A DNA stretch of 10,961 nt from Bacteroidetes bacterium UBA1952 (GTDB lineage Bacteria; Bacteroidota; Bacteroidia; Chitinophagales; Chitinophagaceae): the NCBI GenBank assembly GCA_002336725.1, contig DDEO01000122.1, positions 16,164-27,124 on the forward strand. The letters run 5' to 3'. Position 1 is the stretch's first letter. Each line of letters begins with the position of its first letter. Both the position numbers and the translations under genes were made by a program. Below the pieces are notes generated by a model. It was not told the origin of the DNA. It saw only the letters and a program-made list of their open reading frames with translations, and ran no database searches. Shown here one piece after another: positions 1 to 6,128 of this stretch.

Positions 1-1649
1 GCCGTTTCCAGGATGGCGGCAGGTGCTTTTTTCAGACCCATGCGGCCTTCCTGCGCGGCCAGTGCGGCCTTCACAAAACCCACAAACAGCGGGTGCGGAT
101 TCTCGACCGTGCTCTTGTATTCGGGGTGATACTGCACGCCCACATAAAACGGATGATTGCGTAGTTCTACGGCTTCCACCAGCCCGGTCTCCAGGTTTTT
201 GCCCACCGGTGCAAAACCGGCATCTTCAAAGGCCGCGAGATAATCGTTGTTGAACTCGTAGCGGTGGCGGTGGCGCTCTTCGATGTGGGCGCTGCCATAG
301 CAACCGGCCAGTTTTGAAGCGGGGTCCAGTTCGCAGGCATAAGCGCCGAGGCGCATGGTTCCGCCCATGTTTTTGATGGTTTTTTGGTCTTCCATCATCG
401 AGATGACCGGATGCGGCGTGTTGGCATCCATCTCAGTCGAATACGCGTCTTTCAGGTCCAAAACGTTGCGGGCAAATTCTACACAAGCCATCTGCATACC
501 GAGGCAGATGCCCAGAAATGGCAGCCCGCTTTCGCGCGCATAGCGGATGGCTTCAATCTTGCCTTCGATGCCGCGCGAGCCAAAGCCCGGTGCTACCAGC
601 ACTGCGTCGAGGTGTTGGAGCGTTTCGGCGGCGGTTTCGGGCGTGAGGTATTCGGAGTGGATATTGCGGACTTCTACCTTGCACTCGTTCACCGCGCCGG
701 CGTGGATGAGGGCTTCCAGAATGGATTTATAGGCATCCTGAAGCTCTACATATTTGCCGATGAGGCCGATGGTGATTTTGGATTTCGGATAGCGCAGTTT
801 GTTGAGAAATTCCTTCCACTTGTCCAGTTGCGGCTCCCGTCCGAGGGGCATTTGCAGCTTTTGGAGGCAAATGGTATCCAGTCCTTCGCGCATCATTTCC
901 AGCGGCACGGCATAAATCGTGTCGGCATCGCGGGCTTCGATAACAGCGTCTTTGGTAACGTTGCAAAACAGGGCAATCTTGCGCTTCAGCTCGTTGTAGA
1001 GCGGCTCTTCGGTGCGGCATACCAGCACGTCGGGCGTGAGGCCATTTTCGCTCATCATCTTCACCGAGTGCTGCGTGGGCTTGGTTTTAAGCTCTTTGGC
1101 GGCTTTCAGATAGGGTACGAGCGTGAGGTGAACTACCAGGCAGTTTTCGTCGCCCAGCTCCCACTTCAGTTGGCGCACGGCTTCGAGAAAAGGCAGCGAT
1201 TCGATGTCGCCAACCGTTCCGCCCAGTTCGGTAATCACCACGTCGTAGCGGTCGTCTTGCCCCAGCAGGGTCATGCGGCGCTTAATCTCGTCGGTAATGT
1301 GGGGCACCACCTGCACGGTTTTTCCCAGGAAAGCGCCTTCGCGCTCGCGGTTGATAACGTATTGATAGATGCGGCCTGTGGTAACGTTGTTTTCCTGCGA
1401 GGTCGGGCGGTTGAGGAAGCGTTCGTAGTGGCCGAGGTCGAGGTCGGTTTCGGCGCCGTCGTCGGTTACATAGCATTCGCCGTGCTCGTAGGGGTTGAGC
1501 GTTCCGGGGTCGATGTTGATATAGGGATCAAACTTTTGAATAGTCGTTCGGTAGCCGCGCGCCTGTAGCAGCTTGGCCAGCGAGGCGGCGATGATGCCCT
1601 TTCCCAAAGAAGAAGTAACCCCACCGGTTACGAAAATAAACTTGCTCAT
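1..1649 (-). CDS. pyrG: CTP synthase (glutamine-hydrolysing), C-terminal end cut by window
   Basis: Makes CTP from UTP, ATP and glutamine, the last step of pyrimidine nucleotide synthesis, in the cytoplasm. The translation starts at an ATG (1649-1647) and runs 549 codons to the window edge without a stop. Bacterial CTP synthases have about 535-560 residues, so only a few residues are missing. The N-terminal synthetase domain shows the P-loop GGVTSSLGKG (residues 9-18), the metal/UTP region TDLDLGHYERF (69-79) and ELGGTVGDIES (141-151). The C-terminal class I glutaminase domain has the nucleophile Cys382 in GICLGMQ and the His508/Glu510 pair in QYHPEYKS. All catalytic residues expected for the family are present. 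It is transcribed away from the transposase region behind a 5' leader of about 50 bases with a TACCTTTG box. No pyrG attenuator-like structure was seen. Long antisense frames over this gene are shadows. Confidence 0.97.
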   Translation of the reverse strand, partial: MSKFIFVTGGVTSSLGKGIIAASLAKLLQARGYRTTIQKFDPYINIDPGTLNPYEHGECYVTDDGAETDLDLGHYERFLNRPTSQENNVTTGRIYQYVINREREGAFLGKTVQVVPHITDEIKRRMTLLGQDDRYDVVITELGGTVGDIESLPFLEAVRQLKWELGDENCLVVHLTLVPYLKAAKELKTKPTQHSVKMMSENGLTPDVLVCRTEEPLYNELKRKIALFCNVTKDAVIEARDADTIYAVPLEMMREGLDTICLQKLQMPLGREPQLDKWKEFLNKLRYPKSKITIGLIGKYVELQDAYKSILEALIHAGAVNECKVEVRNIHSEYLTPETAAETLQHLDAVLVAPGFGSRGIEGKIEAIRYARESGLPFLGICLGMQMACVEFARNVLDLKDAYSTEMDANTPHPVISMMEDQKTIKNMGGTMRLGAYACELDPASKLAGCYGSAHIEERHRHRYEFNNDYLAAFEDAGFAPVGKNLETGLVEAVELRNHPFYVGVQYHPEYKSTVENPHPLFVGFVKAALAAQEGRMGLKKAPAAILET

Positions 1650-1976
1650 AAGATGCGTGTGTTTTTTTCAGCGACCGGCCTTTCCCAAAAATCCAGCGGT
1701 CGGGCAAAGGTACGAAAGGCAGGGGGGAACGCCCGAAAGAGAATGCGGTGGGTGTGGGTAATTAACAACCTGCAGGCCGGAGCGCCGGGTATTTCCCGCT
1801 TGTGTAGTGACGGTGTCCTTTAGGCTAATGCCATGCCATTTAGGCTAATATCAAGTGGCTATCTAAATTTTATATGTAGAATTCCCCGAAAAACCTTGCT
1901 GCGTAAGGGCCGGAGCCGGAATTTCTATGCAAAATTTAGGCGGCGAAATGGTATAATTGCCCTGCCCTTTAGGAAC
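1650..1976. other. Non-coding stretch with degenerate REP-like units
   Basis: About 330 bases between the pyrG start and the transposase element, with no credible gene on either strand. The proximal part (to about 1740) is the pyrG leader and promoter. The rest holds short repeats that resemble the palindromes around the transposase. TTTAGGCTAAT occurs at 1819-1829 and again at 1839-1849. A 20-base copy of the outer element repeat sits at 1954-1973, four bases before the full repeat at 1977-2002. A weaker relative, TTTAGGCGGCGAAA, starts near 1935. This pattern fits repeated insertion or decay of REP-type units. Confidence 0.6.
1705..1712 (-). promoter_or_regulatory. Candidate -7 box of the pyrG promoter
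   Basis: On the minus strand this reads TACCTTTG, a full match to the Bacteroidota -7 consensus TAnnTTTG, about 55 bases before the pyrG start codon. The upstream element is weak: TTTC at 1735-1738, 22 bases away, instead of TTTG or TTG at 19-21. The promoter call therefore rests mainly on the -7 match and its position. Confidence 0.45.
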
Positions 1977-2002
1977 TAATTGCCCTGCCCTTTAGGGCGG
2001 GG
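1977..2002 (+). repeat. Outer REP hairpin, left copy
   Basis: This 26-base arm is identical to the reverse complement of 2587-2612. It contains an imperfect palindrome around GCCCTTTAGGGC. Its first 20 bases are also repeated directly at 1954-1973, so the left side carries one and a half units while the right side carries one. Confidence 0.85.
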
Positions 2003-2026
2003 AAAACGAACTAATCCACAGAAGCG

Positions 2027-2043
2027 GAGGCCTTTAGGCCTTT
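2027..2043 (+). repeat. Inner REP hairpin, left copy
   Basis: This 17-base arm is identical to the reverse complement of 2545-2561. Its core AGGCCT-TT-AGGCCT is a perfect 6-base-pair stem with a two-base loop. It lies 11 bases past the transposase stop codon and lacks a following T-run, so it looks like a recognition hairpin rather than an intrinsic terminator. Confidence 0.8.
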
Positions 2044-2054
2044 AGCGCAGCCTG

Positions 2055-2516
2055 TTATACCAGCGCCCAGTCAGGCAGGTTCCATTCGCCGGAGTCATCG
2101 AAGCCATATTTCTGCATCAGCTCATCGTATTCTTCCTGATAGGTCTTATGGCGATGGTGTTCTTCCTGATTGGAGATATAAGCATACACCGCCGCAAACT
2201 CGGCACCACTCACCGATACAGCGAAGTAGTCGTCCTGCCAGCCAAACTTCCGGGGCCACTTAAAATGGCGACCTGCCCAAAAGGAAGATTCGCCCTTGAT
2301 AAGACCGGCAATCGTTGATGTATTCTGATCCGCACGATAGGAAACGAGCGCGTGGAGATGGTCCAGATGCCCGTTTACATTCAGCACATGAATGTTTTTC
2401 TTAGCTGCATTTTCGCGAATGTGCCGGCAGATGGCATCCTTCTGTTCCTTATCCATAAAGGGATAGCGGTCTTTGGTAGCCCAAACCAGGTGAACAAGCA
2501 ATTTGTGAAAGGGCAT
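2055..2516 (-). CDS. REP-associated / IS200-like tyrosine transposase (Y1 HUH family)
   Basis: A single-strand DNA transposase of the Y1 (Transposase_17) HUH family: it nicks and joins DNA at hairpins through a catalytic tyrosine. The chosen ATG at 2516 gives 153 residues, normal for the family. It puts the conserved opening FHKLLVHLVWATKDR at the N terminus. The HUH pair is His53-Leu-His55 in GHLDHLHALV. The strand motif IKGESSFW is at 73-80 and WQDDYFAVSVS at 93-103. The likely catalytic residue is Tyr113 in AYISNQEEHH. No defects are visible. The frame stays open upstream to an alternative ATG at 2609 inside the outer repeat, but those extra 31 residues do not resemble the family. No accessory tnpB-like gene is present. 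IS200 proper and RAYT are hard to separate by eye; the flanking REP hairpins favour RAYT. Confidence 0.9.
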   Translation of the reverse strand: MPFHKLLVHLVWATKDRYPFMDKEQKDAICRHIRENAAKKNIHVLNVNGHLDHLHALVSYRADQNTSTIAGLIKGESSFWAGRHFKWPRKFGWQDDYFAVSVSGAEFAAVYAYISNQEEHHRHKTYQEEYDELMQKYGFDDSGEWNLPDWALV

Positions 2517-2544
2517 GAGAATGGAATTTTTGGCATAACGGAAA

Positions 2545-2561
2545 AAAGGCCTAAAGGCCTC
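2545..2561 (-). repeat. Inner REP hairpin, right copy
   Basis: Inverted partner of 2027-2043, identical over 17 bases. It lies 29-45 bases upstream of the chosen transposase start, so it may sit in the leader of the transposase mRNA. A hairpin there could limit translation, but this is inference. Confidence 0.8.
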
Positions 2562-2586
2562 GTGTAAAATTAAGAATATCTCTCTA

Positions 2587-2612
2587 CCCCGCCCTAAAGG
2601 GCAGGGCAATTA
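2587..2612 (-). repeat. Outer REP hairpin, right copy
   Basis: Inverted partner of 1977-2002, identical over 26 bases, with the match ending abruptly on both sides. The sharp boundaries suggest that 2612/2613 is the right edge of the element. Confidence 0.85.
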
Positions 2613-2708
2613 ACCAAATTCCAGCGCACAACCAGAATGCTCCCGGCGCAGGGGCATCTGCGGCCCAGCGATTGTAGAAACCAAGCCATTTTCCGGAAAT
2701 TTCCCCTC

Positions 2709-2746
2709 AAAAAAAGAGTGGCCCGGTAGAAAACCACAAGGCCACT
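2709..2746 (-). terminator. Rho-independent terminator of the DUF3276/PUR gene
   Basis: Read on the minus strand, AGTGGCC (2746-2740) pairs with GGCCACT (2723-2717) across a 16-base loop and is followed by a run of seven T (2715-2709). It lies about 35 bases past the stop codon of the gene at 2781-3293. A run of eight A on the plus strand just beside the other arm extends possible pairing. Confidence 0.75.
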
Positions 2747-2780
2747 TTCTGAAAAAAAAGGAATTGTAAAGGCGAAACGC

Positions 2781-3293
2781 TTACGCTTTCCAGCTATCTA
2801 CTTCGGCGCTGTCGGCGGCGTAATCTTCCATAACCGGCTCGGCCACGGCCATTTCCGCCACTTCGCTCACCGGCTGCGGGGCAGCGTCATAGCCCACGTT
2901 TTCTTCGGCAGCATTGCGATAAACATAATTGCCTTCCTCGTCATATTCATGGTTGAAGGCATCAAAATCAAAATCGGGCATCAAATCGGTTTTCACGTAG
3001 TCCACCGTCTCCTGAAGCGCGTTCATAAACTTATGAAAATCTTCTTTGTAGAGAAACATTTTGTGGCGCTCGTAGCTGCCGTCTTCAAAGCGTTTCTTGC
3101 TCTCGGTAATGGTGATGAAATAATCGTTGCCACGGGTCGCACGCACATCAAAGAAGTAGGTGCGCCGCTTGCCGGCCTTCACCCGTTTCGAGTAGATGCT
3201 GTCGTTGTTGCGGCCTTCACCGTTGTTGTTGCTGTTGTTGCGGCCATAGCGGCCTTCGCGGCTGCCGTAGTGGTTGTCGTTGTCGTACGCCAC
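2781..3293 (-). CDS. DUF3276 / PUR-domain nucleic-acid-binding protein
   Basis: A 170-residue protein with three parts. Residues 1-31 are a low-complexity Asn/Gly/Arg-rich tail. Residues 33-103 form the conserved core (IYSKRVKAGKRRTYFFDV, then DYFITITESKK and FLYKEDFHKFMNAL). Residues 104-170 are an acidic, Ala/Glu/Asp-rich tail. The core matches the Bacteroidota DUF3276 family, which has a PUR fold related to eukaryotic Pur-alpha and Borrelia BpuR and binds single-stranded DNA or RNA. The cellular role in Bacteroidota is not established; a regulatory or RNA-binding role is inference. The start is a GTG at 3293, since no ATG fits before the core, and the N-terminal length is therefore less certain than the core. 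It is a single-gene unit with its own promoter and terminator. Confidence 0.88.
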   Translation of the reverse strand: MAYDNDNHYGSREGRYGRNNSNNNGEGRNNDSIYSKRVKAGKRRTYFFDVRATRGNDYFITITESKKRFEDGSYERHKMFLYKEDFHKFMNALQETVDYVKTDLMPDFDFDAFNHEYDEEGNYVYRNAAEENVGYDAAPQPVSEVAEMAVAEPVMEDYAADSAEVDSWKA

Positions 3294-3336
3294 AGATTCT
3301 GAGATTATTGAAGAGAGAAATAAAAGATTTCGACAA

Positions 3337-3367
3337 CAAAAATAATTGTCCGATTTTGTTTTCCAAA
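3337..3367 (-). promoter_or_regulatory. Bacteroidota-type promoter of the DUF3276/PUR gene
   Basis: Read on the minus strand, TTTG (3367-3364), 19 bases, then TATTTTTG (3344-3337). This matches both parts of the Bacteroidota consensus (TTTG or TTG at -33, TAnnTTTG at -7) at an accepted spacing. The predicted start of transcription near 3330 leaves a leader of about 37 bases before the GTG start codon, without a Shine-Dalgarno sequence. It is the best promoter match in the window. Confidence 0.7.
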
Positions 3368-3589
3368 CGGGAAGCGGTCGCTTTCCGGAAAATTCTCTTC
3401 TCTAGGCCATTTTTGTGCCCTGCAAAGGCTCTTTCCCGGCGAATGTCAATTACAAGGACGTAGAACTTACCCTCTGTGGAGCGTTGATAAAAGAAATTCT
3501 TTGCTGTGTCTCTGTGGAGTTTTGCCGGAAGTGAAATCTTCCCTACACCCTTGGCTCCTCCCCGGCGGATAGTGCAACAAGCCGGTTCT

Positions 3590-3597
3590 TATTTTTG
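3590..3597 (+). promoter_or_regulatory. Candidate -7 box of the glycosyltransferase promoter
   Basis: TATTTTTG, a full match to TAnnTTTG, 63 bases before the chosen start at 3661. No TTG or TTTG is found 19-21 bases upstream, so the call is tentative. It overlaps the alternative upstream start codon at 3595, which argues that translation begins at 3661. Confidence 0.35.
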
Positions 3598-3660
3598 GCG
3601 CGCAGATTGCACTTCCACTTCCGGAAACGTAGTTTCAGTTTTCCTGTCAAAAATCTCTTT

Positions 3661-4497
3661 ATGCCAAAGGCTTCCGTTGTCATCGCCGTTTATAACCGGA
3701 TGGATTTCCTCCGGCTGGTGTTTGCCGGATTGGAAATGCAGACCGAGAAGGATTTTGAAATCCTCATTGCCGACGACGGTTCGGGCAGCGAATTTGTGGA
3801 CGCACTGCGGGAAATCATGAAATCTTCGCCGCTACGCATCCGCCACTGCTGGCACGAAGACGCGGGTTTCCGGAAAAACCGCATCCTCAACGAGGTCGTT
3901 CGCCAAAGCGAAAGCGGGTATCTGATTTTCCTCGACGGCGACTGCATCCCGCACCCCGAATTTGTACGCGAACACCTGCTGGCGGCCCGGGAAAATACCT
4001 GCCTCGCTGGTCGGCGTGTGGACCTTTCGGCACGCATCACCCTGCTGCTGACACCCGAAAAAATCCGGAGCGGATACCTGCAAAAGCCCGCCACCATCAG
4101 CGCCATGCTCGCCGATTTTATGCAGCGGAGAAGCACCTTTTTTATGTATGGCATCTATACGCAGAACCCGCTCCTGCGCCGCTTTTTCAATCGCAAAGAT
4201 CGCGGGCTGCTCGGGGCCAATTTCTCGCTGCCCAAAGACACCTTGCAAAACATCAACGGCTTTGACGAACGCTACACCGCGCCCACCTTCGGCGAAGACT
4301 CCGATATTGAACTGCGGCTGCGCCTGGCCGGCACGCGCATCAAATCGGTACTCAATATGGCGGTGGTGTATCACTGCAACCACAAGCTGCTCTCGCGCGA
4401 AAACAATAGCTATGAACTGTATCTGAACGCCGTTAAAGAAGCGCGGCCTTTCACGCCTTATGGATTGAAGCAAACACTTCCGCCAGAGACCTGCTAA
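3661..4497 (+). CDS. Glycosyltransferase family 2 (GT-A fold)
   Basis: A 278-residue glycosyltransferase that probably transfers a sugar from a nucleotide-sugar donor to a surface glycan. Donor and acceptor cannot be read from the sequence. The GT2 opening ASVVIAVYNRMDFLRLVFAG spans residues 4-23. FEILIADDGSG (32-42) is the nucleotide-binding part, the metal-binding DGD is at Asp92-Gly-Asp94, and LGANFSLPK is at 184-192. The catalytic-region motif GFDERYTAPTFGEDSDIELRLRLAG lies near 200-224, with the Glu-Asp pair at 212-213, resembling the C-terminal galactosyltransferase-type module. No membrane segments are present, so it is cytosolic or peripheral. The frame is open to an earlier ATG at 3595, but that adds basic, unconserved residues and overlaps a promoter-like box. 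It stands alone, convergent with the tubulin-like gene. One TTCCGGAA lies inside it, encoding Phe-Arg-Lys. Confidence 0.88.
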   Translation: MPKASVVIAVYNRMDFLRLVFAGLEMQTEKDFEILIADDGSGSEFVDALREIMKSSPLRIRHCWHEDAGFRKNRILNEVVRQSESGYLIFLDGDCIPHPEFVREHLLAARENTCLAGRRVDLSARITLLLTPEKIRSGYLQKPATISAMLADFMQRRSTFFMYGIYTQNPLLRRFFNRKDRGLLGANFSLPKDTLQNINGFDERYTAPTFGEDSDIELRLRLAGTRIKSVLNMAVVYHCNHKLLSRENNSYELYLNAVKEARPFTPYGLKQTLPPETC

Positions 4498-4526
4498 GAA
4501 GCATCTCATATACATAAGACACCGCC

Positions 4527-4561
4527 GCCGCACCCGCTGCCATTCGGGTGTCGGCATTTTT
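4527..4561 (+). terminator. Terminator of the glycosyltransferase gene
   Basis: A GC-rich hairpin: GCCG plus CACCCG (4527-4536) pairs with CGGGTG (4545-4550) and CGGC (4552-4555), with one bulged T at 4551 and an 8-base loop. It is followed by ATTTTT (4556-4561). It starts 30 bases past the glycosyltransferase stop. Confidence 0.65.
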
Positions 4562-4575
4562 CCGGAAAAATGCCG
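4552..4575. repeat. Perfect 24-base palindrome centred on TTCCGGAA
   Basis: A perfect inverted repeat without a spacer whose centre is TTTTTCCGGAAAAA and whose ends are CGGCA and TGCCG. It shares 4552-4561 with the glycosyltransferase terminator, so the two structures exclude each other. It lies 12 bases past the stop codon of the tubulin-like gene and may help stop transcription from that side. An outer GGGTG/CACCC pair (4546-4550 with 4583-4587) could lengthen the stem. Confidence 0.7.
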
Positions 4576-4587
4576 GAATTTTCACCC

Positions 4588-6051
4588 TCAAAGCCGAATC
4601 CTCTCGTCCACCAGCGCAGTCGTCGTCTTCTGAAACAAAGACAGGAGCTTGGCCTGTGGGTTCTGCCCTCTGTTTTCCTGCCGCACAATGCTGTTGAGCG
4701 TGTCCACATATTTTTTCAGACCCTTCAGCGCCAGAAAGCCGGGTTTTTCTTCAAAGCCTTCCACGATTTTCAGAATATCGGCATCGCCCACCGTCCGTTT
4801 AAAAGGCCGGAATCCAATGCCGGTCTGTTCCATTTCTTCTATCCACTGCTCATAGTAGCCGTTCAGAGAAGACAGGCTCTCCACAAACCGCGCGTTCAGG
4901 TTTTTGCGCAGCAGCTTGCCGTCTTCGTCCTTCGCCCAGGGGCCTTCATCCTGCGTGGCATAAAAATCCCGGAAAAACCGCAGAAACAGGTAGTATTGTG
5001 TCAGCGCCTTTGCCGTTGCGGCCCGGCTACGTGCGCCAAAATGCCCGAAGCGCACCGGCGAAGTCGTGTCCTTCAATCCATATTCCAGATAGCGGGGCGA
5101 CTGCACAATGCCATCGTCCACGCGGAGTGCGCCCCGGTCTATGCGCATAAAATCGAAGATAGCCATTGCGGCAGCGAGTTCGATAAAATGGGCCTTGTTG
5201 CGCTGTTGCTGTGCGCCGTCGGCCCCGGCCTGTGTATTGCCCAGATTATCGCCGATATAATAGAGGGCATTGAGGCGCGGGGCGGCCTCGCTCGTCAGGT
5301 TTTGGGCATAATAGGCCAGCGCGTCTTTGGTTTTGGCGATAAAACTATTGCTGTCAATAACGGTTTTGCCGCTGCTGCCGTCCACATCAAAATAAGGCAA
5401 AACGGTTACGGCGCCCATCGGCACTTCCCGCAGGCGGGCGTGGTTGGGAATGCCGGCATCCGCGCTGCGAATATTCTTCACCAGGATAGGAAAGCCCGCT
5501 GCGCCCGTGCCGCCGAAGATGGACGAGATGATAAAAACGCGGTCGTTTTCATTGAGTGCTGCCGCAAATTTTTGAAACAGCGCACTCTCGCGCATCTTGT
5601 TGAGTACCGCGCTGCCAATATGCGGATTCCCTTTGAAGCCCACCTGCATATCGGAGGCCAGATTTTTCTCGGAATACAGCAGCGAAGCCAGGGCGCGGTT
5701 GGCGCGGTTCATGCCTTCATAGTCGATAAACTCCTTGAATCGCTTTCCGGTAACGCCTTCCAGGTCAAAGCGAAACTGGTCTTCAGCACCGCCGCCGTCG
5801 CCCTGCTCGTTGAGCGATTTCACCGCTGTGCCAAAAAAGCCGCTCGTGCTGCCCGCCGTCCTTTGCACCGTTTGATACGCCTTCAGGATTTCGATGGTGC
5901 GCGTCAGGTCGCCGTTGGCCGTGTCGGGGTCAATGAGAATGGGGATGACAGCCTCTGTATTTTCCACCGACATCCCCGAAGCCATCAAAAAAGTGAAAGC
6001 CTTCAGCACGCGTGCGCCGGTGCCGCCGATTCCAAAAATGTATAAAGCCAT
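4588..6051 (-). CDS. Tubulin/FtsZ-superfamily protein (Tubulin_2-like)
   Basis: A 487-residue protein of the tubulin/FtsZ GTPase superfamily, closest by eye to the Tubulin_2 type found in scattered bacteria. The N terminus IFGIGGTGARVLKAF (residues 5-19) is the glycine-rich first loop of the Rossmann-like nucleotide fold. IPILIDPDTANGD (36-48) follows as the second strand. SSIFGGTGAAGFP (176-188) is the tubulin signature, GGTG with small residues, that contacts the nucleotide phosphates. SNSFIAKTKDALAYYAQ (234-250) sits where helix H7 would be. The C-terminal part (about 330-487) is charged and helical, with no recognised domain. There are no signal peptide or membrane segments, so it is cytoplasmic. 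GTP binding is likely; polymerisation is unknown. It is last of three same-strand genes, 77 bases after the membrane-protein gene. Much longer than a typical FtsZ core and without the FtsZ C-terminal tail, it is not the cell-division FtsZ. Confidence 0.75.
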   Translation of the reverse strand: MALYIFGIGGTGARVLKAFTFLMASGMSVENTEAVIPILIDPDTANGDLTRTIEILKAYQTVQRTAGSTSGFFGTAVKSLNEQGDGGGAEDQFRFDLEGVTGKRFKEFIDYEGMNRANRALASLLYSEKNLASDMQVGFKGNPHIGSAVLNKMRESALFQKFAAALNENDRVFIISSIFGGTGAAGFPILVKNIRSADAGIPNHARLREVPMGAVTVLPYFDVDGSSGKTVIDSNSFIAKTKDALAYYAQNLTSEAAPRLNALYYIGDNLGNTQAGADGAQQQRNKAHFIELAAAMAIFDFMRIDRGALRVDDGIVQSPRYLEYGLKDTTSPVRFGHFGARSRAATAKALTQYYLFLRFFRDFYATQDEGPWAKDEDGKLLRKNLNARFVESLSSLNGYYEQWIEEMEQTGIGFRPFKRTVGDADILKIVEGFEEKPGFLALKGLKKYVDTLNSIVRQENRGQNPQAKLLSLFQKTTTALVDERIRL

Positions 6052-6128
6052 CTGTTGAGAGAGATTTTTTCCGGAAATAAAGGGTTTGAAAACGGCCTTC
6101 CGGAGGAGAATGCAGCCCGCAGGCTTGC

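Larger units (their letters stand above)
1977..2612. mobile_element. REP-type element: transposase inside two nested inverted repeats
   Basis: A tyrosine transposase gene is bounded by a perfect 26-base inverted repeat (1977-2002 with 2587-2612) and, inside it, a perfect 17-base inverted repeat (2027-2043 with 2545-2561). Every arm is itself a hairpin. The outer arm folds as CCCTGCCCT, loop TT, AGGGCGGGG, nine pairs including one T-G wobble. The inner arm folds as AGGCCT, loop TT, AGGCCT. IS200/IS605-type single-strand transposases recognise hairpins rather than classical terminal repeats, and REP-associated transposases (RAYTs) are usually flanked by inverted REP hairpins, so this fits a RAYT with its own REPs. 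Whether it still moves cannot be judged from one copy. No target-site duplication was seen, and none is expected for this mechanism. Confidence 0.75.
3294..3660. other. Intergenic region between divergent PUR and glycosyltransferase genes
   Basis: About 365 bases. It holds the DUF3276 promoter (3337-3367), two TTCCGGAA palindromes (3383-3390 and 3619-3626), a 10-base direct repeat CTCTGTGGAG (3472-3481 and 3510-3519, 38 bases apart), and a possible -7 box for the glycosyltransferase (3590-3597). Open frames crossing 3506-3820 have no protein-like composition and overlap the real glycosyltransferase frame, so no additional gene is called. Confidence 0.6.

Noticed and set aside
384..1568. Long plus-strand open frame (394 codons) antisense to pyrG
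   Set aside because: It lies wholly opposite a clear CTP synthase with every catalytic motif; its translation is Phe/Val/His-rich without family motifs, a typical antisense shadow of GC-biased codons.
3472..3519. Ten-base direct repeat CTCTGTGGAG, two copies 38 bases apart
   Set aside because: Only two short copies, no palindromic structure, and no third copy nearby; not enough to call an operator or a repeat array.
4570..6045. Plus-strand open frame of 491 codons opposite the tubulin-like gene
   Set aside because: The minus-strand frame has the two glycine-loop motifs and sensible composition; the plus-strand frame has no recognisable motifs and follows the third-position bias of the opposite gene.
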